A stretch of 64,000 nucleotides of DNA from Streptomyces roseolus (GCF_014649855.1 NZ_BMTV01000011.1:62001-126000), one strand, 5' to 3'. Counted from the stretch's first letter, positions 8,004-17,240 are shown. Numbers and translations: made by a program. The notes: a model not told the origin generated them from the letters alone.

Positions 8004-8591
8004 TCAGCGCCGGGACATGCGATGGGCACGGTGTCGCGCCCACAGTGGTATGCCGAACCACCAGACCGCGACCCACATCGCCATAACGCCGACCAGCCAG
8101 AACGCCAGGGTGTCGTGCAACGCCACCCGCAGGATGAGCAGAAAGACCATCACCATGGTGCAGAAGAGCAACAACAGCCCGACGAGGGTCATGCGGGAGG
8201 CGATGGTGACGGTCTGCGGCTTGAAGTCCTTGCCGGAGACCAGGCGGTGCAGCGAGACGGGGCCCACCAGGGCGCCGACCGTGGCCGCGCCGAATCCCAC
8301 CGTGATCGCGAAGATCGCGTGGTCGATGTCGTTCAGCTCGGCGAAACGGAGCTGGAAGACCACGGCCGGCAGGAAACCGAACAGGATCTGCATCCCCGTC
8401 TGGGCCACCCGCAACTCCTGTAGGAGCTCGCCCCAGCGGCGGTCCGCCCGCTCGTCCACGGTTTCGTCCCGCCCGTCCGGCCTCACGTCCTGGCCACGCC
8501 CCGCCATCGGCCTGTCGCGGTTCGCCCGGAGGGGCTTTTCCTCGTCGCTGTCCGTTTCTATGGGCGCCGTGCCCCGCCCCCGGCTTTTCAT
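8004..8591 (-). CDS. DUF6328 family membrane protein
   Basis: 195 aa from ATG 8591. A charged hydrophilic N-terminus (about 50 residues) leads into ELLQELRVAQTGMQILFGFL, the hallmark of DUF6328, then four transmembrane helices and a basic C-terminal end (WARHRAHRMSRR). An integral membrane protein of unknown role, common in Streptomyces stress regions. No clear Shine-Dalgarno is seen. The coding part could also start at an internal Met (MAGRGQD). Confidence 0.8.
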   Translation of the reverse strand: MKSRGRGTAPIETDSDEEKPLRANRDRPMAGRGQDVRPDGRDETVDERADRRWGELLQELRVAQTGMQILFGFLPAVVFQLRFAELNDIDHAIFAITVGFGAATVGALVGPVSLHRLVSGKDFKPQTVTIASRMTLVGLLLLFCTMVMVFLLILRVALHDTLAFWLVGVMAMWVAVWWFGIPLWARHRAHRMSRR

Positions 8592-8829
8592 GTTCGCGAC
8601 AAGAAGTTCACCGCTACCGCTTGCTCGGCGGGTTTCGGCGAAAGCCGCGGGTCAGCGGCCTCACAGGTCCTGAGAAGAACGTCCCCCGCTCCTCGTTCGG
8701 TCGCCGTCCGTTCGCGCGACTCGGGGACTTCACATGGGATGGGAGTGGTGCCGAATGAGGCGCCGGCCGCCGGGTAGCCGGACAGGCACATGCGGCCGAA
8801 CGGGCCGCGCTCCCCTCGGAAAAGGAAGC

Positions 8830-9159
8830 ATGATGCCGGCAGGATCGAACGCGAAGCGCGAGCGCCAGTACGAGCACATCAAGGAAGGCGCCGAAAAGCG
8901 CGGTGCCTCCGAGAAGCGGGCGAAGGAACTCGCCGCGCGAACCGTGAACAAGGAACGAGCCCGTTCCGGCGAGTCCGCCACCGCGAGCAAGACCTCCACA
9001 CGGGACAAGAAGTCCGCATCGCAGCGCGGCGGAGAGCGCTCGCACAGCGGCTCCCAGGGACCGACGAAGGACCAGCTCTACGCCGAGGCGAAGAAGCGCG
9101 GGGTCGAGGGCCGCTCGTCCATGAACAAGCAGGAGCTCAAGAAGGCCTTGGGCCGCTGA
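8830..9159 (+). CDS. small basic protein with Rho-N/SAP-like C-terminus
   Basis: 109 aa from ATG 8830 (AAAGGAAG just upstream; a second ATG follows at 8833). It is rich in Lys/Arg/Glu with a predicted long helix (KRERQYEHIKEGAEKRGASE). A Ser/Gly linker and a C-terminal Rho-N-like helix pair (TKDQLYAEAKKRGVEG, then MNKQELKKAL) follow. Proteins of this build are often labelled plasmid stabilisation proteins without experimental basis. DNA or RNA binding is plausible. Confidence 0.75.
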   Translation: MMPAGSNAKRERQYEHIKEGAEKRGASEKRAKELAARTVNKERARSGESATASKTSTRDKKSASQRGGERSHSGSQGPTKDQLYAEAKKRGVEGRSSMNKQELKKALGR

Positions 9160-9163
9160 GTTC

Positions 9164-9520
9164 CGAGCGACGTGGAACCACGGTCCTGATCGGCGCTGAC
9201 GGAGACCTCGACGCGGCGGTCGGCCCGGTACTCCAGCGGACGCTGGACGGGTCACCGCTCATGAGCGCTTCCTTCTGATCGATATGCACGGTGTCGTGCT
9301 CATGGACTTCAGCGGCCTGCTGCGCCTTTCGGACCTGCGTCGACGCGCAGAGTGCCTGGCCTGCGGGCACTGGCAGTCGACTGGCGGACACAACCGCAGC
9401 AGCTCATGGCACAGGCCGTCAGGATGCCCGGGCAGGACTCGCTCACCGGCGAGCGCTGGACACTGGCCGGCTTCCGCCGCCTGCTCGAGGAACGCGCGTG
9501 CCTTGGCCTCAGGCCGGGAG
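9164..9520 (+). pseudogene. STAS-domain anti-sigma factor antagonist, decayed
   Basis: Three frames together resemble the intact STAS protein at 40106-40492: TTVLIGADGDLDAAVGPVLQ, then after a frameshift LIDMHGVVLMDFSGLLRLSD and LRRRAECLA, then after another WRTQPQQLMAQAVRMPGQ and LAGFRRLLEE. The phosphorylatable Ser region of the family (MDSAG) is MDFSG here. At least two frameshifts make it non-functional. Confidence 0.75.
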
Positions 9521-9633
9521 GGGGCGTCAGGCCGGCTGCGCCAGACCGGATCCAGCGCTGGCACCGCTTCGCCGCTCTGCGCGTCCGTGAGCTTGTGTCC
9601 GAGCAGGCCGGTGGAGGACGAACCCGCTGCCGA

Positions 9634-9912
9634 TCATGCCGCTGCGGGTGTGACCGGCGAGGCGACGGACGCAGGGCCGACAACGGACAGGGGCGCATCA
9701 AGGTATTCGCACAGTCGCCGAGTACGAGCGATGACGCTGAATGAGGCAGGCGAGGGATCGACTACCGCTAGCTGCACCTGTACCCGCTGCGGCCGCCGCT
9801 CGAGCAGGAGTGCCTCGATCTGCAGGGCGGCGGCCGCACGGTCGGCGACACCAAGGTCATGCGGGAACGACAGATGCAGAACGCGGCCTTCAACTGAGTG
9901 CCTGATGATCAT
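9634..9912 (-). CDS. short STAS-like anti-sigma antagonist protein
   Basis: 92 aa from ATG 9912, preceded by a strong purine box (GGGGGAAGG). The alternating strand/helix pattern (VEGRVLHLSFPHDLGVADRA ... VQVQLAVVDPSPASFSVIAR) fits a STAS fold with a degenerate phospho-acceptor loop (PSPASFS). It may act in a partner-switching pathway controlling a sigma-B-like factor. It is convergent to the STAS pseudogene just before it. An upstream in-frame ATG (10011) is possible but lacks a ribosome site. Confidence 0.6.
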   Translation of the reverse strand: MIIRHSVEGRVLHLSFPHDLGVADRAAAALQIEALLLERRPQRVQVQLAVVDPSPASFSVIARTRRLCEYLDAPLSVVGPASVASPVTPAAA

Positions 9913-10192
9913 GCCGACCGCCTTCCCCCTTCGGAACCGCGCCTCATCGGCATGAACATGCCCTACGGGCCTCCTGAAAAACCGCCGAGGCAAGCAGGTC
10001 TTTCCATGCAAGCGGCATCACCGTCACTCGGCGCTGGAACGCCTCGCACCAGTCCAATTCGAACAAAGACTGACTGCCTCACACGCGCGTTGTCATCCTC
10101 CATACGCCCCCGAGATCGACCGCAGCATGATGCATGTCCCTCTCCCCGGAATTTCGCTCAAGCGGCGGAGGCGCGACGTCGCCGTCAGGCTC

Positions 10193-10540
10193 TCAGGTGG
10201 TCGATTCCGAGGGCGGCTTGAGCGGATCGTGGCCGATGTCCATGAGGGCGTGCCGCCATGGCCCATCGCCCGCCTCCGGCTCCAGCTCGGGCTTGCGCTG
10301 CGCCCGGACGGTATCGATGACCTCCTGCATCACCTCGACGTCCGCTTCGGTGAGGTCGCCGGGGCGTTTGGCGAGGATGGCGAGTACGCGGCGGCCGGTC
10401 TCATGCCCGGCGTGCGGTGGCGGCTGTTCGGTGTTCTCGTCCGCCGCCTGGGTCCGCAGCCAGTCCCCCAGTTCACGTGACGTCATGTTGACGACGGAGT
10501 GAAACTCGTTCCACGTCTCTTCGGTAACCGCCGATGTCAT
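10193..10540 (-). CDS. DUF3140 family protein
   Basis: 115 aa. The signature WNEFHSVVNMTSRELGDWLR at the N-terminus identifies DUF3140, a small helical family of unknown function, frequent in actinobacterial stress loci. The tail is Pro/Glu-rich. It is last in a run of three minus-strand genes (baeRF-like, DUF2795, DUF3140) with gaps of 19-21 bp, so probably one operon. Confidence 0.85.
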   Translation of the reverse strand: MTSAVTEETWNEFHSVVNMTSRELGDWLRTQAADENTEQPPPHAGHETGRRVLAILAKRPGDLTEADVEVMQEVIDTVRAQRKPELEPEAGDGPWRHALMDIGHDPLKPPSESTT

Positions 10541-10561
10541 CGGGGTCTCCTCCCTCCTCGC

Positions 10562-10912
10562 TTACGCGGCGAGGTCGTCGAGGGCGCGAGCCACCTCGGC
10601 GGGCGTCTCGTACCGGCCGTCCTGCGGGAGCCGTCGCACCGCGTCCACCAGCTCTCCGGGGGCGTGCTCCTCCTCCAGCGCGGTGAGCAGGCTCCGCGCG
10701 TCGGTGGGGAAGGCCGAGCGCTGGGTGTGACGCGCGATCTCGGCCTGGAGGCTGCCGGACGCTCCCGCGGCCGCCGGGTCATCGTCGGCCGGCGGCTCGG
10801 GGTCGTGGAAGTCCTCCGCGTGGGTCGACTGGCCCGACGCGAGATAACCCTGGAGTTCGTGCTTCATTTCCTCGTCGCGGCGGGGGCCCGCCGCATTGCT
10901 GCCACGCTGCAT
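10562..10912 (-). CDS. DUF2795 domain protein
   Basis: 116 aa. An acidic, disordered middle (DPEPPADDDPAAAG) separates a short N-terminal helix from a C-terminal DUF2795 domain (GELVDAVRRLPQDGRYETPA). DUF2795 is a small helical domain of unknown role. An internal ATG at 10867 (MKHELQGYLASG) is an alternative start. It lies 19 bp after the baeRF-like gene. Confidence 0.8.
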   Translation of the reverse strand: MQRGSNAAGPRRDEEMKHELQGYLASGQSTHAEDFHDPEPPADDDPAAAGASGSLQAEIARHTQRSAFPTDARSLLTALEEEHAPGELVDAVRRLPQDGRYETPAEVARALDDLAA

Positions 10913-10931
10913 GATCCTTGAACCTTTCTCG

Positions 10932-12089
10932 TCAACGCCGTTCCGCCGCTGCCTTCTCCTCGTCGCTCCGGGGCCACCGGAGCAGCGCGCCCACTCCGCC
11001 CGCCGGCGTGCCGTCCCCCTCGCCGTCGCCCGGGAGGACGACCGCTTCCCCGCCGGCGGCCGCCGTGCTGAGCAGCAAAGCGTCGTCCGCCCTCGCCGTG
11101 CGGGGGTCGCCGGCGCCGAGCAGCTGCGCCTCGGAGCGTCGTACGGCCATCTGGTCGGGCCCGTCTCCCACCCAGACCTCGCGGTTCAGGTCCGGGCCGG
11201 TGCCCAGGAGCAGGAGGGTGTCGATGCGGTGCTCCTGAGCTGCCTCGACGACGGCGGGTACACCTTCGACGGCCGCGTCCGGGCGGCCGGAGGCGTTGCG
11301 GCCGGCGCGGAACCTGTCGAGGACGGCCTCGGTCCGCCGTGCGGCGTGGTCCATGCGCGCCGCCTGGACGTCGGCCATCAGGTGGGCACTGTCCGCTCCC
11401 GCCGCCCGGCCGCCGTGCTCGCTGATCGTCGTGACGTCGCGCAATTCGGCGGGCAGCGCATCGCGTACGGCGTGGCACTCCCGTGCTCCGCCGGCCAGCA
11501 CGATCACCTCGGCGCCGACCGATCCGCAGGTGCGGGCGATCTCCTCGGCGACGAGCGCCGCGTTCTCTTCCCAGGTGTTCTCGACCGACGCGTCGAAATG
11601 CTTCACCGACCAGTCGCCGGCCGAGGCGCGGTGCAGCGGCCAGTCGCGGCCCTCCACCTCGCCCAGGTCCCTGCCCCGGCCGACGTCGTGCAGTTCGAGG
11701 TCGGCGCCCGACCGGTCGACGCGTGCGACGAGGCAGGCGGGTTCCTGCCCGGAGAGTTCCAGCAGGGGGGACAGGTGCGGCAGGGCGGACCACGTGGCGT
11801 CGGGGCGCCCGGGTTCGTGGGTGAGCGGGCACTCCAGGACGACGCGCCCCTCCGAGGCGAAGAGCGCCAGAGACCGGTGCTCGGCGTCGGGTGACGAGCG
11901 CTCGAGGGCCGTCCGTACCGCGTCCACCGTCCCGTCGTCGGCGCCCTGCTCCTCGAGGGACCGGCACAGCTCCCGCCAGGACAGTTCCCGGCGCGTCGCG
12001 CTCGCCTCGTCGGCCGAGCCCATGGTGACGTACACGCTCGCCCAAGGCCCCTTCCCGGTGGTCACAGGTTCCAGGAAGTCCAGTTTCAC
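10932..12089 (-). CDS. baeRF2/Vms1-like (Rv2629 family) protein
   Basis: 385 aa from GTG 12089 (AAGGAG upstream). The sequence follows the bacterial archaeo-eukaryotic release-factor-like family (baeRF domain 2), represented by Mycobacterium tuberculosis Rv2629. It has an N-terminal domain (WASVYVTMGSADEASATRRE), a central RNase-H-like peptidyl-tRNA hydrolase-type domain and a C-terminal Pelota-like domain (IDTLLLLGTG). Family proteins are linked to ribosome rescue or hibernation under stress. The biochemical activity here is not proven. First gene of a likely three-gene operon. Confidence 0.8.
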   Translation of the reverse strand: MKLDFLEPVTTGKGPWASVYVTMGSADEASATRRELSWRELCRSLEEQGADDGTVDAVRTALERSSPDAEHRSLALFASEGRVVLECPLTHEPGRPDATWSALPHLSPLLELSGQEPACLVARVDRSGADLELHDVGRGRDLGEVEGRDWPLHRASAGDWSVKHFDASVENTWEENAALVAEEIARTCGSVGAEVIVLAGGARECHAVRDALPAELRDVTTISEHGGRAAGADSAHLMADVQAARMDHAARRTEAVLDRFRAGRNASGRPDAAVEGVPAVVEAAQEHRIDTLLLLGTGPDLNREVWVGDGPDQMAVRRSEAQLLGAGDPRTARADDALLLSTAAAGGEAVVLPGDGEGDGTPAGGVGALLRWPRSDEEKAAAERR

Positions 12090-12267
12090 GATGCCTCACT
12101 CCTTGTACTCACAGTGGTTGGGGCGCCCCGGTGCCGTCGGCCGTTCCGTCACCGCGCGGGGCCCGTCGGCGGCCGACAGGCCCGCGCCCGAAGGCTTCCT
12201 CCCCATCGGCGTGCCTGCCGACGACACCCGGCCTCTCCTCACGGCTCGCGGCCGGCCGTGCCTCGGG

Positions 12268-12468
12268 TCATTCGGCCTTCTTCGGCCTCTCGCCCTTCGG
12301 CCCCAGGCCGCGCTCGGTCCGTGGACCCCCGCTCCGCCACCGCGGGTCCTCCTGCAGCGACTCGTTGGCCCGGTCGTTCGCCTTCGCGTCCGGTACGCCC
12401 GCGTCTTCGGCGTCCTTGCGCGACCTGGCGCGTCGGGTGTCGTACTTCTTGCTTCCCGGCTCGGGCAT
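12268..12468 (-). CDS. small charged hypothetical protein
   Basis: 66 aa from ATG 12468, with GGGAG 9 nt upstream. It is highly hydrophilic and probably disordered: KKYDTRRARSRKDAED, then repeated basic/acidic segments ending in GPKGERPKKAE. Small streptomycete proteins of this kind are conserved but uncharacterised. The reading frame has the expected G/C third-position bias. Confidence 0.65.
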   Translation of the reverse strand: MPEPGSKKYDTRRARSRKDAEDAGVPDAKANDRANESLQEDPRWRSGGPRTERGLGPKGERPKKAE

Positions 12469-12579
12469 CGCAGGTCACTCCCATCAGCTCGTCATCGCTT
12501 GCCGTCGCCTGGCGCGTGCCCGACACCCTTGGGGCAAAACAGGACATACATGCTTTTCTGGCTCGGGCAGGGTGAGGAG

Positions 12580-13878
12580 TCAGCCGCTGGTCCCCTCGTG
12601 GGAGCCGGCGGTGGTGGCGGCTCCGGTGCCGGCCTCCTCGCCCATGCCCGGTGCGACGGCCCCCCGATCGTCGAAACCGAGAGCGACCTTGGTCCAGCCC
12701 GCTTCCCTGCGGTCGAAGGCCCGGTACGCGGCGATGGCGTCCTCGGGGCCGGACCAGCGGGTGACGAGGGGGGTCGGGTCGAGGGCGCCGGAGCCGACCA
12801 GGGAGACGAGGTGGGGCAGGTAGCGGCGGTGGTGGCAGTTGCCCGCCTTCAGCGTGAGGTTCTTCATGAACGCCTCGCCGAACGGGTAGTGCTGGACCTG
12901 CGGCGGATAGACCCCGACCGTGCCGACCGTTCCGGCCTTGGCGGCCATCTGCACCGACCAGCGGGCCGCGAGGGACGGCGCGTCCCCGACCACCCAGGCG
13001 TCCCCGTCGGGGTTCTGCTCCGGCGCCGCCTCGGCGCGTTCGTGGGCGAACTGCTCCGCCTGGTCGCCCAGTGCCTCGGCCGCCGGGCCGCGCGAAGGGC
13101 GCTGGGCGTCCACGCCCACCGCGTCGATCACGCGGTCCGCGCCGATGCCCCCGGTGAGGTCGAGCACGGCTTCGACCGGGTCCTCACCGTTGAAGTCCAC
13201 GGTCTCCGCGTGCTGGTACCGGGCCAGGTCCAGCCGGTCGGCGACCCCGTCGACCACGATGATCCGGCCCGCACCCTGCAGCCGGGCGCAGGCGATGGCC
13301 GCCTGACCCACGGGCCCGGCTCCCACGATCACGACCGTGTCGCCGTCCCCCACCTCGGCGAGCTCAGCGCCGAACCAGGCCGTCGGGTAGATATCGGACA
13401 GGAGGACGGCCTGGTTGTCGTCCACGGTGTCGGGCAGGGGGACGAGTCCCACCTGCGCGAAGGGCACCCGGGCGTACTCGGCCTGGAGTCCGTCCAGGCC
13501 GCCGGCCGCTTCCGGGCCGCCGAAGAAGACGGTGCCCGCCCGCCGGCCGCCCGGATGGGCGTTGTCGCACTGCGCGTGGTAGCCGGCGCGGCAGTAACTG
13601 CACACGCCGCACGCCACCGTCGACGGCACGACCACGCGGTCGCCGGCCCGGAGGTTGCGCACTCCGGGCCCCACCTCCTCGACGACGCCTACGGCCTCGT
13701 GGCCGAGGATCCGGCCCTCCTTCATGCCGGGCATCGTGCCGCGGACGAAGTGGAGGTCGGTTCCGCAGATCGCGGAGGTGGTGATGCGCACGATCGCGTC
13801 GTACGGGTCCTGGATCCTGGGCTCCGGCACATCGTCCAGGCGTATGTCGCCGATGCCGTGCCACACGACTGCCTTCAT
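12580..13878 (-). CDS. zinc-dependent alcohol dehydrogenase (formaldehyde dehydrogenase-like)
   Basis: 432 aa medium-chain dehydrogenase. The catalytic zinc site shows CGTDLHF (Cys and threonine), GHEAVGVVEEVG (His-Glu) and a structural zinc loop CGVCSYCRAGYHAQC. The nucleotide fold shows GAGPVGQAA. Overall it resembles glutathione-independent formaldehyde/threonine-type dehydrogenases, and an Ala/Glu-rich insert of about 40 residues lies in the cofactor domain. It oxidises an alcohol or aldehyde with NAD(P). A second dehydrogenase of the same broad class is at 53339-54412. Confidence 0.88.
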   Translation of the reverse strand: MKAVVWHGIGDIRLDDVPEPRIQDPYDAIVRITTSAICGTDLHFVRGTMPGMKEGRILGHEAVGVVEEVGPGVRNLRAGDRVVVPSTVACGVCSYCRAGYHAQCDNAHPGGRRAGTVFFGGPEAAGGLDGLQAEYARVPFAQVGLVPLPDTVDDNQAVLLSDIYPTAWFGAELAEVGDGDTVVIVGAGPVGQAAIACARLQGAGRIIVVDGVADRLDLARYQHAETVDFNGEDPVEAVLDLTGGIGADRVIDAVGVDAQRPSRGPAAEALGDQAEQFAHERAEAAPEQNPDGDAWVVGDAPSLAARWSVQMAAKAGTVGTVGVYPPQVQHYPFGEAFMKNLTLKAGNCHHRRYLPHLVSLVGSGALDPTPLVTRWSGPEDAIAAYRAFDRREAGWTKVALGFDDRGAVAPGMGEEAGTGAATTAGSHEGTSG

Positions 13879-13885
13879 GGGGACG

Positions 13886-14131
13886 TCAGCCTCCCATGCG
13901 GGCGCTCAGGAGCCGCTTGCCGAGTTCGGCGCCCTTGCGGCTGTCGGCCTGGGCCTTGCGGAAGAGTTCGGCGACCTCGTCGTCGTTCTCGCGTTCCGCG
14001 TCCTGGATGTACGTCTCCAGCCGCAGGGCGTTGGCCAGACAGCTCTCGACGTACCAGATGAGGTTGTAGTCCTTGTCCTTGGTGCCGGTGATCCCGCCGG
14101 ACTCGGTGCCGCCGGCCGTTCCGTCCGCCAT
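13886..14131 (-). CDS. small helical hypothetical protein
   Basis: 81 aa from ATG 14131 with a perfect GAGGAGG box. After a flexible Gly/Thr N-terminus comes a helix-rich part (DKDYNLIWYVESCLANALRL, YIQDAERENDDEVAELFRKA) recalling half of a ferritin-like helical bundle. No metal-ligand set is complete. It starts 7 bp upstream of the dehydrogenase gene, so the two should be co-transcribed. Confidence 0.8.
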   Translation of the reverse strand: MADGTAGGTESGGITGTKDKDYNLIWYVESCLANALRLETYIQDAERENDDEVAELFRKAQADSRKGAELGKRLLSARMGG

Positions 14132-14182
14132 GGTGCCTCCTCGGTCGTTCCGTCTCGGGGCCGCCGGGGCGGCCCGCGCCCT

Positions 14183-14201
14183 GGGCCGGTGTACCGGGCC
14201 C
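14183..14201. repeat. 19-bp imperfect palindrome GGGCC-N9-GGCCC
   Basis: GGGCCGGTGTACCGGGCCC has outer GGGCC/GGCCC arms and an inner GGTGTACC core. It lies 52 bp upstream of the small helical protein gene and 270 bp upstream of the sugar cluster. Possible operator; binding factor unknown. Confidence 0.35.
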
Positions 14202-14212
14202 ATGGCTGGCCG

Positions 14213-14237
14213 GTACCCGACGTTCCGCCCCGTATGC
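14213..14237 (-). promoter_or_regulatory. possible sigma-B-like promoter
   Basis: On the minus strand GCAT (14237-14234), 15 nt, GGGTAC (14218-14213). It fits GNNT-N14-16-GGGTAY and lies 82 bp upstream of the small helical protein and dehydrogenase genes. Confidence 0.4.
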
Positions 14238-14324
14238 GGAGATTCGCGCCGACGCCGCCCCCGTCACGGCCACAGCCGGTCCGGACCGCGTCCGGGACCG
14301 CGAGGTCACTCCGCGTGTTCACCC

Positions 14325-14379
14325 GGATGCCCTCCCGCTCGAGCGTCGTGGCGTGCCCTTCGGCAGGCTGAGGGCATCC
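14325..14379. repeat. 10-bp inverted repeat before the sugar cluster
   Basis: GGATGCCCTC (14325-14334) and GAGGGCATCC (14370-14379) are exact inverse copies separated by 35 nt, about 95 bp upstream of the first cluster gene. It could be an operator or leader structure. The 14132-14473 gap (about 340 bp) holds no gene. Confidence 0.4.
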
Positions 14380-14473
14380 TGCGGGCTGTCCCCAGGTGCG
14401 AGGCGACGCGGTGGGAAGCACCGGCCCCCGCCCTGTGCCCCGCGCCTTCCCTCCCCTCTGTGAGGAGATCACC

Positions 14474-15436
14474 ATGGGCCCTCTCGCGTCACGAACCTGG
14501 GAGCACGCCGTCGTCACCGGGGGCTCCGGCTTCGTCGGCTCGCACCTGTGCTCCGCCCTGATCGCGGCCGGCACCGCGGTCACCTGCGTCGACGACTTCA
14601 GCACCGGGCGGCCCGCGAACGTGGAGCACCTGGTGGGCCGGCCCGGTTTCACCCTCCAGGAGGCGAACGTCTCGCGGCCCTTCACCGTGGAACGGCCGCC
14701 CGACCTCGTCCTCCACCTCGCCTCGCCCGCCTCCCCGGCCGACTACCTCCGGCTCCCCCTGCACACGCTGGAGGCCGGCAGCCTCGGCACCCGCAACGCG
14801 CTGGAGCTCGCACACCGCAGCGAGGCCCGGTTCCTCCTCGCCTCCACCTCCGAGGTGTACGGCGACCCGCAGGAGCATCCGCAGAACGAGCGGTACTGGG
14901 GCCACGTCAACCCCGTCGGTCCGAGGAGCGTCTACGACGAGGCGAAGCGCTTCGGTGAGGCGTTCACCACGGCCCACGGCACGGCACTCGGCACCGACAC
15001 CTGTGTGGTGCGGCTGTTCAACACGTACGGTCCGCGCATGAGGGGGCACGACGGGCGAGCCGTGCCGACCTTCATCCGGCAGGCCCTGGCGGGCGACCCG
15101 CTCACCGTCACGGGCGACGGGCTGCAGACCCGGTCGCTCTGCTACGTCGACGACACGGTCGCGGGCATCCTCGCGGCCGCCGCGCACGGCATGCCGGGGC
15201 CGGTGAACCTCGGCAACCCCGCCGAGCTGACCATGCTGGACCTCGCCCGGTGGATCATCGAACTGACCGGCTCCGACTCGGAGATCGGTTTCGTGGAGCG
15301 TCCGACGGACGACCCCGCCGTGCGCTGTCCCGACATCACCCTGGCCCGGGACAAGCTCCAGTGGGAGCCGCAGGTGGCGGCCGAGGAAGGACTGCGCCGC
15401 ACCATCGACTGGTTCCGCGCCCACCCCGGCAACTGA
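14474..15436 (+). CDS. NAD-dependent sugar epimerase/dehydratase, UDP-glucuronate decarboxylase-like
   Basis: 320 aa from ATG 14474 (GAGGAG upstream). Short-chain extended fold: GGSGFVGSH cofactor motif near the N-terminus, STSEVYGDP with the Ser/Thr, then YDEAKRFGE giving the catalytic Tyr-x3-Lys. The ASPASPADYLRLPLHTL and YWGHVNPVGPRS segments match UDP-xylose synthase (UXS) and close relatives better than ADP-heptose epimerase. It should modify a nucleotide sugar for the downstream glycosyltransferases. First gene of the cluster. Confidence 0.85.
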   Translation: MGPLASRTWEHAVVTGGSGFVGSHLCSALIAAGTAVTCVDDFSTGRPANVEHLVGRPGFTLQEANVSRPFTVERPPDLVLHLASPASPADYLRLPLHTLEAGSLGTRNALELAHRSEARFLLASTSEVYGDPQEHPQNERYWGHVNPVGPRSVYDEAKRFGEAFTTAHGTALGTDTCVVRLFNTYGPRMRGHDGRAVPTFIRQALAGDPLTVTGDGLQTRSLCYVDDTVAGILAAAAHGMPGPVNLGNPAELTMLDLARWIIELTGSDSEIGFVERPTDDPAVRCPDITLARDKLQWEPQVAAEEGLRRTIDWFRAHPGN

Positions 15437-15580
15437 CCCCGGGACAAGCCGGCCGCCGGTCCCGTGAGCCGTCTCCGACCGTCGCCGCGTCCGTCTCCGA
15501 CCGCCGCCGAAGCGGGCCGCGCACGTCCGCGCACCGCCGTCGACGACCCTGCCCGTCCCCGCCGAAAGGCCCGTACCGCC

Positions 15581-17236
15581 ATGCGTATTCTCGGCATCAA
15601 CGCGCTCTTCCACGATCCCTCCGCCGCGCTCGTCGTCGACGGCCGTACCGTCGCCGCCGCGGAGGAGGAACGGTTCTCGCGCCGCAAGCACGGAAAGCGG
15701 CCCGTCCCCTTCTCCGCCTGGGAGCTCCCCGAGCAGGCCGCCGCCTGGTGCCTGCGCCGCGCGGGTCTGCGCCCGCAGGACCTGGACGCCGTCGCGTACT
15801 CCTACGATCCGGCACTCGCCCTGCCCGCCGACGAGCTGGGCCTCCACGACCCGTGGGACCACCTGCGGCAGACGTACGCCCGCGAGGCACCGGGTTTCCT
15901 CGCCACGGCCCTCCCCGGTCTCGACCCGGCCCTCGTGCGGTTCGTGCCCCACCACATGGCGCACGCGGCCTCGGGCGCCTTCGCCGCCGACGGCGCGGAC
16001 AGCAGCTCCGTCCTGGTCCTCGACGGGCGCGGCGAGCGCGCCTCCCACCTGGCGGCGCGTCGCACCGGCAGCCGCCTCGAACCGCTGTACGCGCAGGACC
16101 TCCCGCACTCGCTGGGGCTCGTGTACGAGGAACTCACCGACCACCTCGGCTTCCTGAGGTCGTCGGACGAGTTCAAGGTGATGGCCCTGGCCTCGCACGG
16201 CACCCCGCGCATGCTGGCCGAACTGAGGCGGTACGTGCACCCGACCGGTGACGGAGGCTTCCGTGCGACCGGCGTCCCCTGGCACGAGTTCTGCCCGCCC
16301 CGGGGCGCGGACGAGCCGTGGACCGCCGCGCACGCGGACGTCGCCGCCAGCGCCCAGGCCGTACTGGAGGAGACGCTGCTCGACCTCGCGCGCTGGCTGC
16401 ACGGACGCACCCACGACTCCGTCCTCACCCTGGCCGGAGGCGTCGCCCTCAACTGCGTCGCCAACTCCCGCATCGCCCGCGAAGGCCCGTTCGCGCGGGT
16501 CTGGGTGCAGCCCGCGGCCGGCGACGCCGGTACGGCCCTCGGCTCGGCGCTGCTCCTCGCCGCCGGAGCGGGGGACGAGCCGGAACCGATGACCGGCGCC
16601 GACCTCGGCCGCGACTGGTCCGACGCGGAGATCGGCGCCTGGCTCAAGACGGCCGGAGTCCCCTTCGAACGCCCGGCGGACATCGCCGCGACCGTCGCCG
16701 AGGCCCTCGCCGACAACGCCGTCGTCGCCTGGTTCCAGGGGCGCTCCGAGTACGGGCCGCGGGCCCTGGGGCACCGGTCGCTCCTGGCCCACCCCGGCCA
16801 CGCGGGCAACCTGGAACGGCTCAACGACGTCAAGGGCCGGGAGCAGTTCCGGCCCGTCGCGCCCATGGTGCTCGCCGAGCGGGCGGCCGAGATCTTCGAC
16901 GGCCCCCTGCCCAGCCCGTACATGCTCTTCGTCCACGACGTGGCCCCCGACTGGCGCGAGCGGATCCCGGCCGTCGTCCACGTCGACGGCACGGCCCGCA
17001 TCCAGACCGTCGACGCGGAACGGGAACCGCTGGTGGCGCGCATGCTCACCGAGTTCGAGCGGCGTACCGGACTGCCGGTGGTCGTCAACACCAGCCTGAA
17101 CACGGCGGGCCGGCCCATGGTGGACGACCCCAGGGACGCGCTGGAGTGCTTCGGCTCGTCCCCCGTGGACCTGCTGGCCATCGGGCCCTTCGCCGTGCGA
17201 CGGGGCCCGCTGTACCACGACGGACAGGGAGGGTGA
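15581..17236 (+). CDS. carbamoyltransferase, NodU/TobZ type
   Basis: 551 aa from ATG 15581. N-terminal MRILGINALFHDPSAALVV and AAAEEERFSRRKH, then VPHHMAHAASG with the metal-binding His pair and EFKVMALASHGTP, are typical of the Kae1-like domain. The C-terminal YrdC-like-associated part shows GRSEYGPRALGHRS and EQFRPVAPM. These enzymes transfer a carbamoyl group from carbamoyl phosphate, through carbamoyl-AMP, to a sugar hydroxyl. In this cluster the acceptor is probably the heptose-containing glycan or its precursor (inference). Confidence 0.9.
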   Translation: MRILGINALFHDPSAALVVDGRTVAAAEEERFSRRKHGKRPVPFSAWELPEQAAAWCLRRAGLRPQDLDAVAYSYDPALALPADELGLHDPWDHLRQTYAREAPGFLATALPGLDPALVRFVPHHMAHAASGAFAADGADSSSVLVLDGRGERASHLAARRTGSRLEPLYAQDLPHSLGLVYEELTDHLGFLRSSDEFKVMALASHGTPRMLAELRRYVHPTGDGGFRATGVPWHEFCPPRGADEPWTAAHADVAASAQAVLEETLLDLARWLHGRTHDSVLTLAGGVALNCVANSRIAREGPFARVWVQPAAGDAGTALGSALLLAAGAGDEPEPMTGADLGRDWSDAEIGAWLKTAGVPFERPADIAATVAEALADNAVVAWFQGRSEYGPRALGHRSLLAHPGHAGNLERLNDVKGREQFRPVAPMVLAERAAEIFDGPLPSPYMLFVHDVAPDWRERIPAVVHVDGTARIQTVDAEREPLVARMLTEFERRTGLPVVVNTSLNTAGRPMVDDPRDALECFGSSPVDLLAIGPFAVRRGPLYHDGQGG

Positions 17237-17240
17237 CGAG

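Noticed and set aside
14183..14201. Reading the GGGCC-N9-GGCCC palindrome as another OsdR box
   Set aside because: Its spacing (9 bp between arms) differs from the 3-4 bp of the boxes in the dormancy island.
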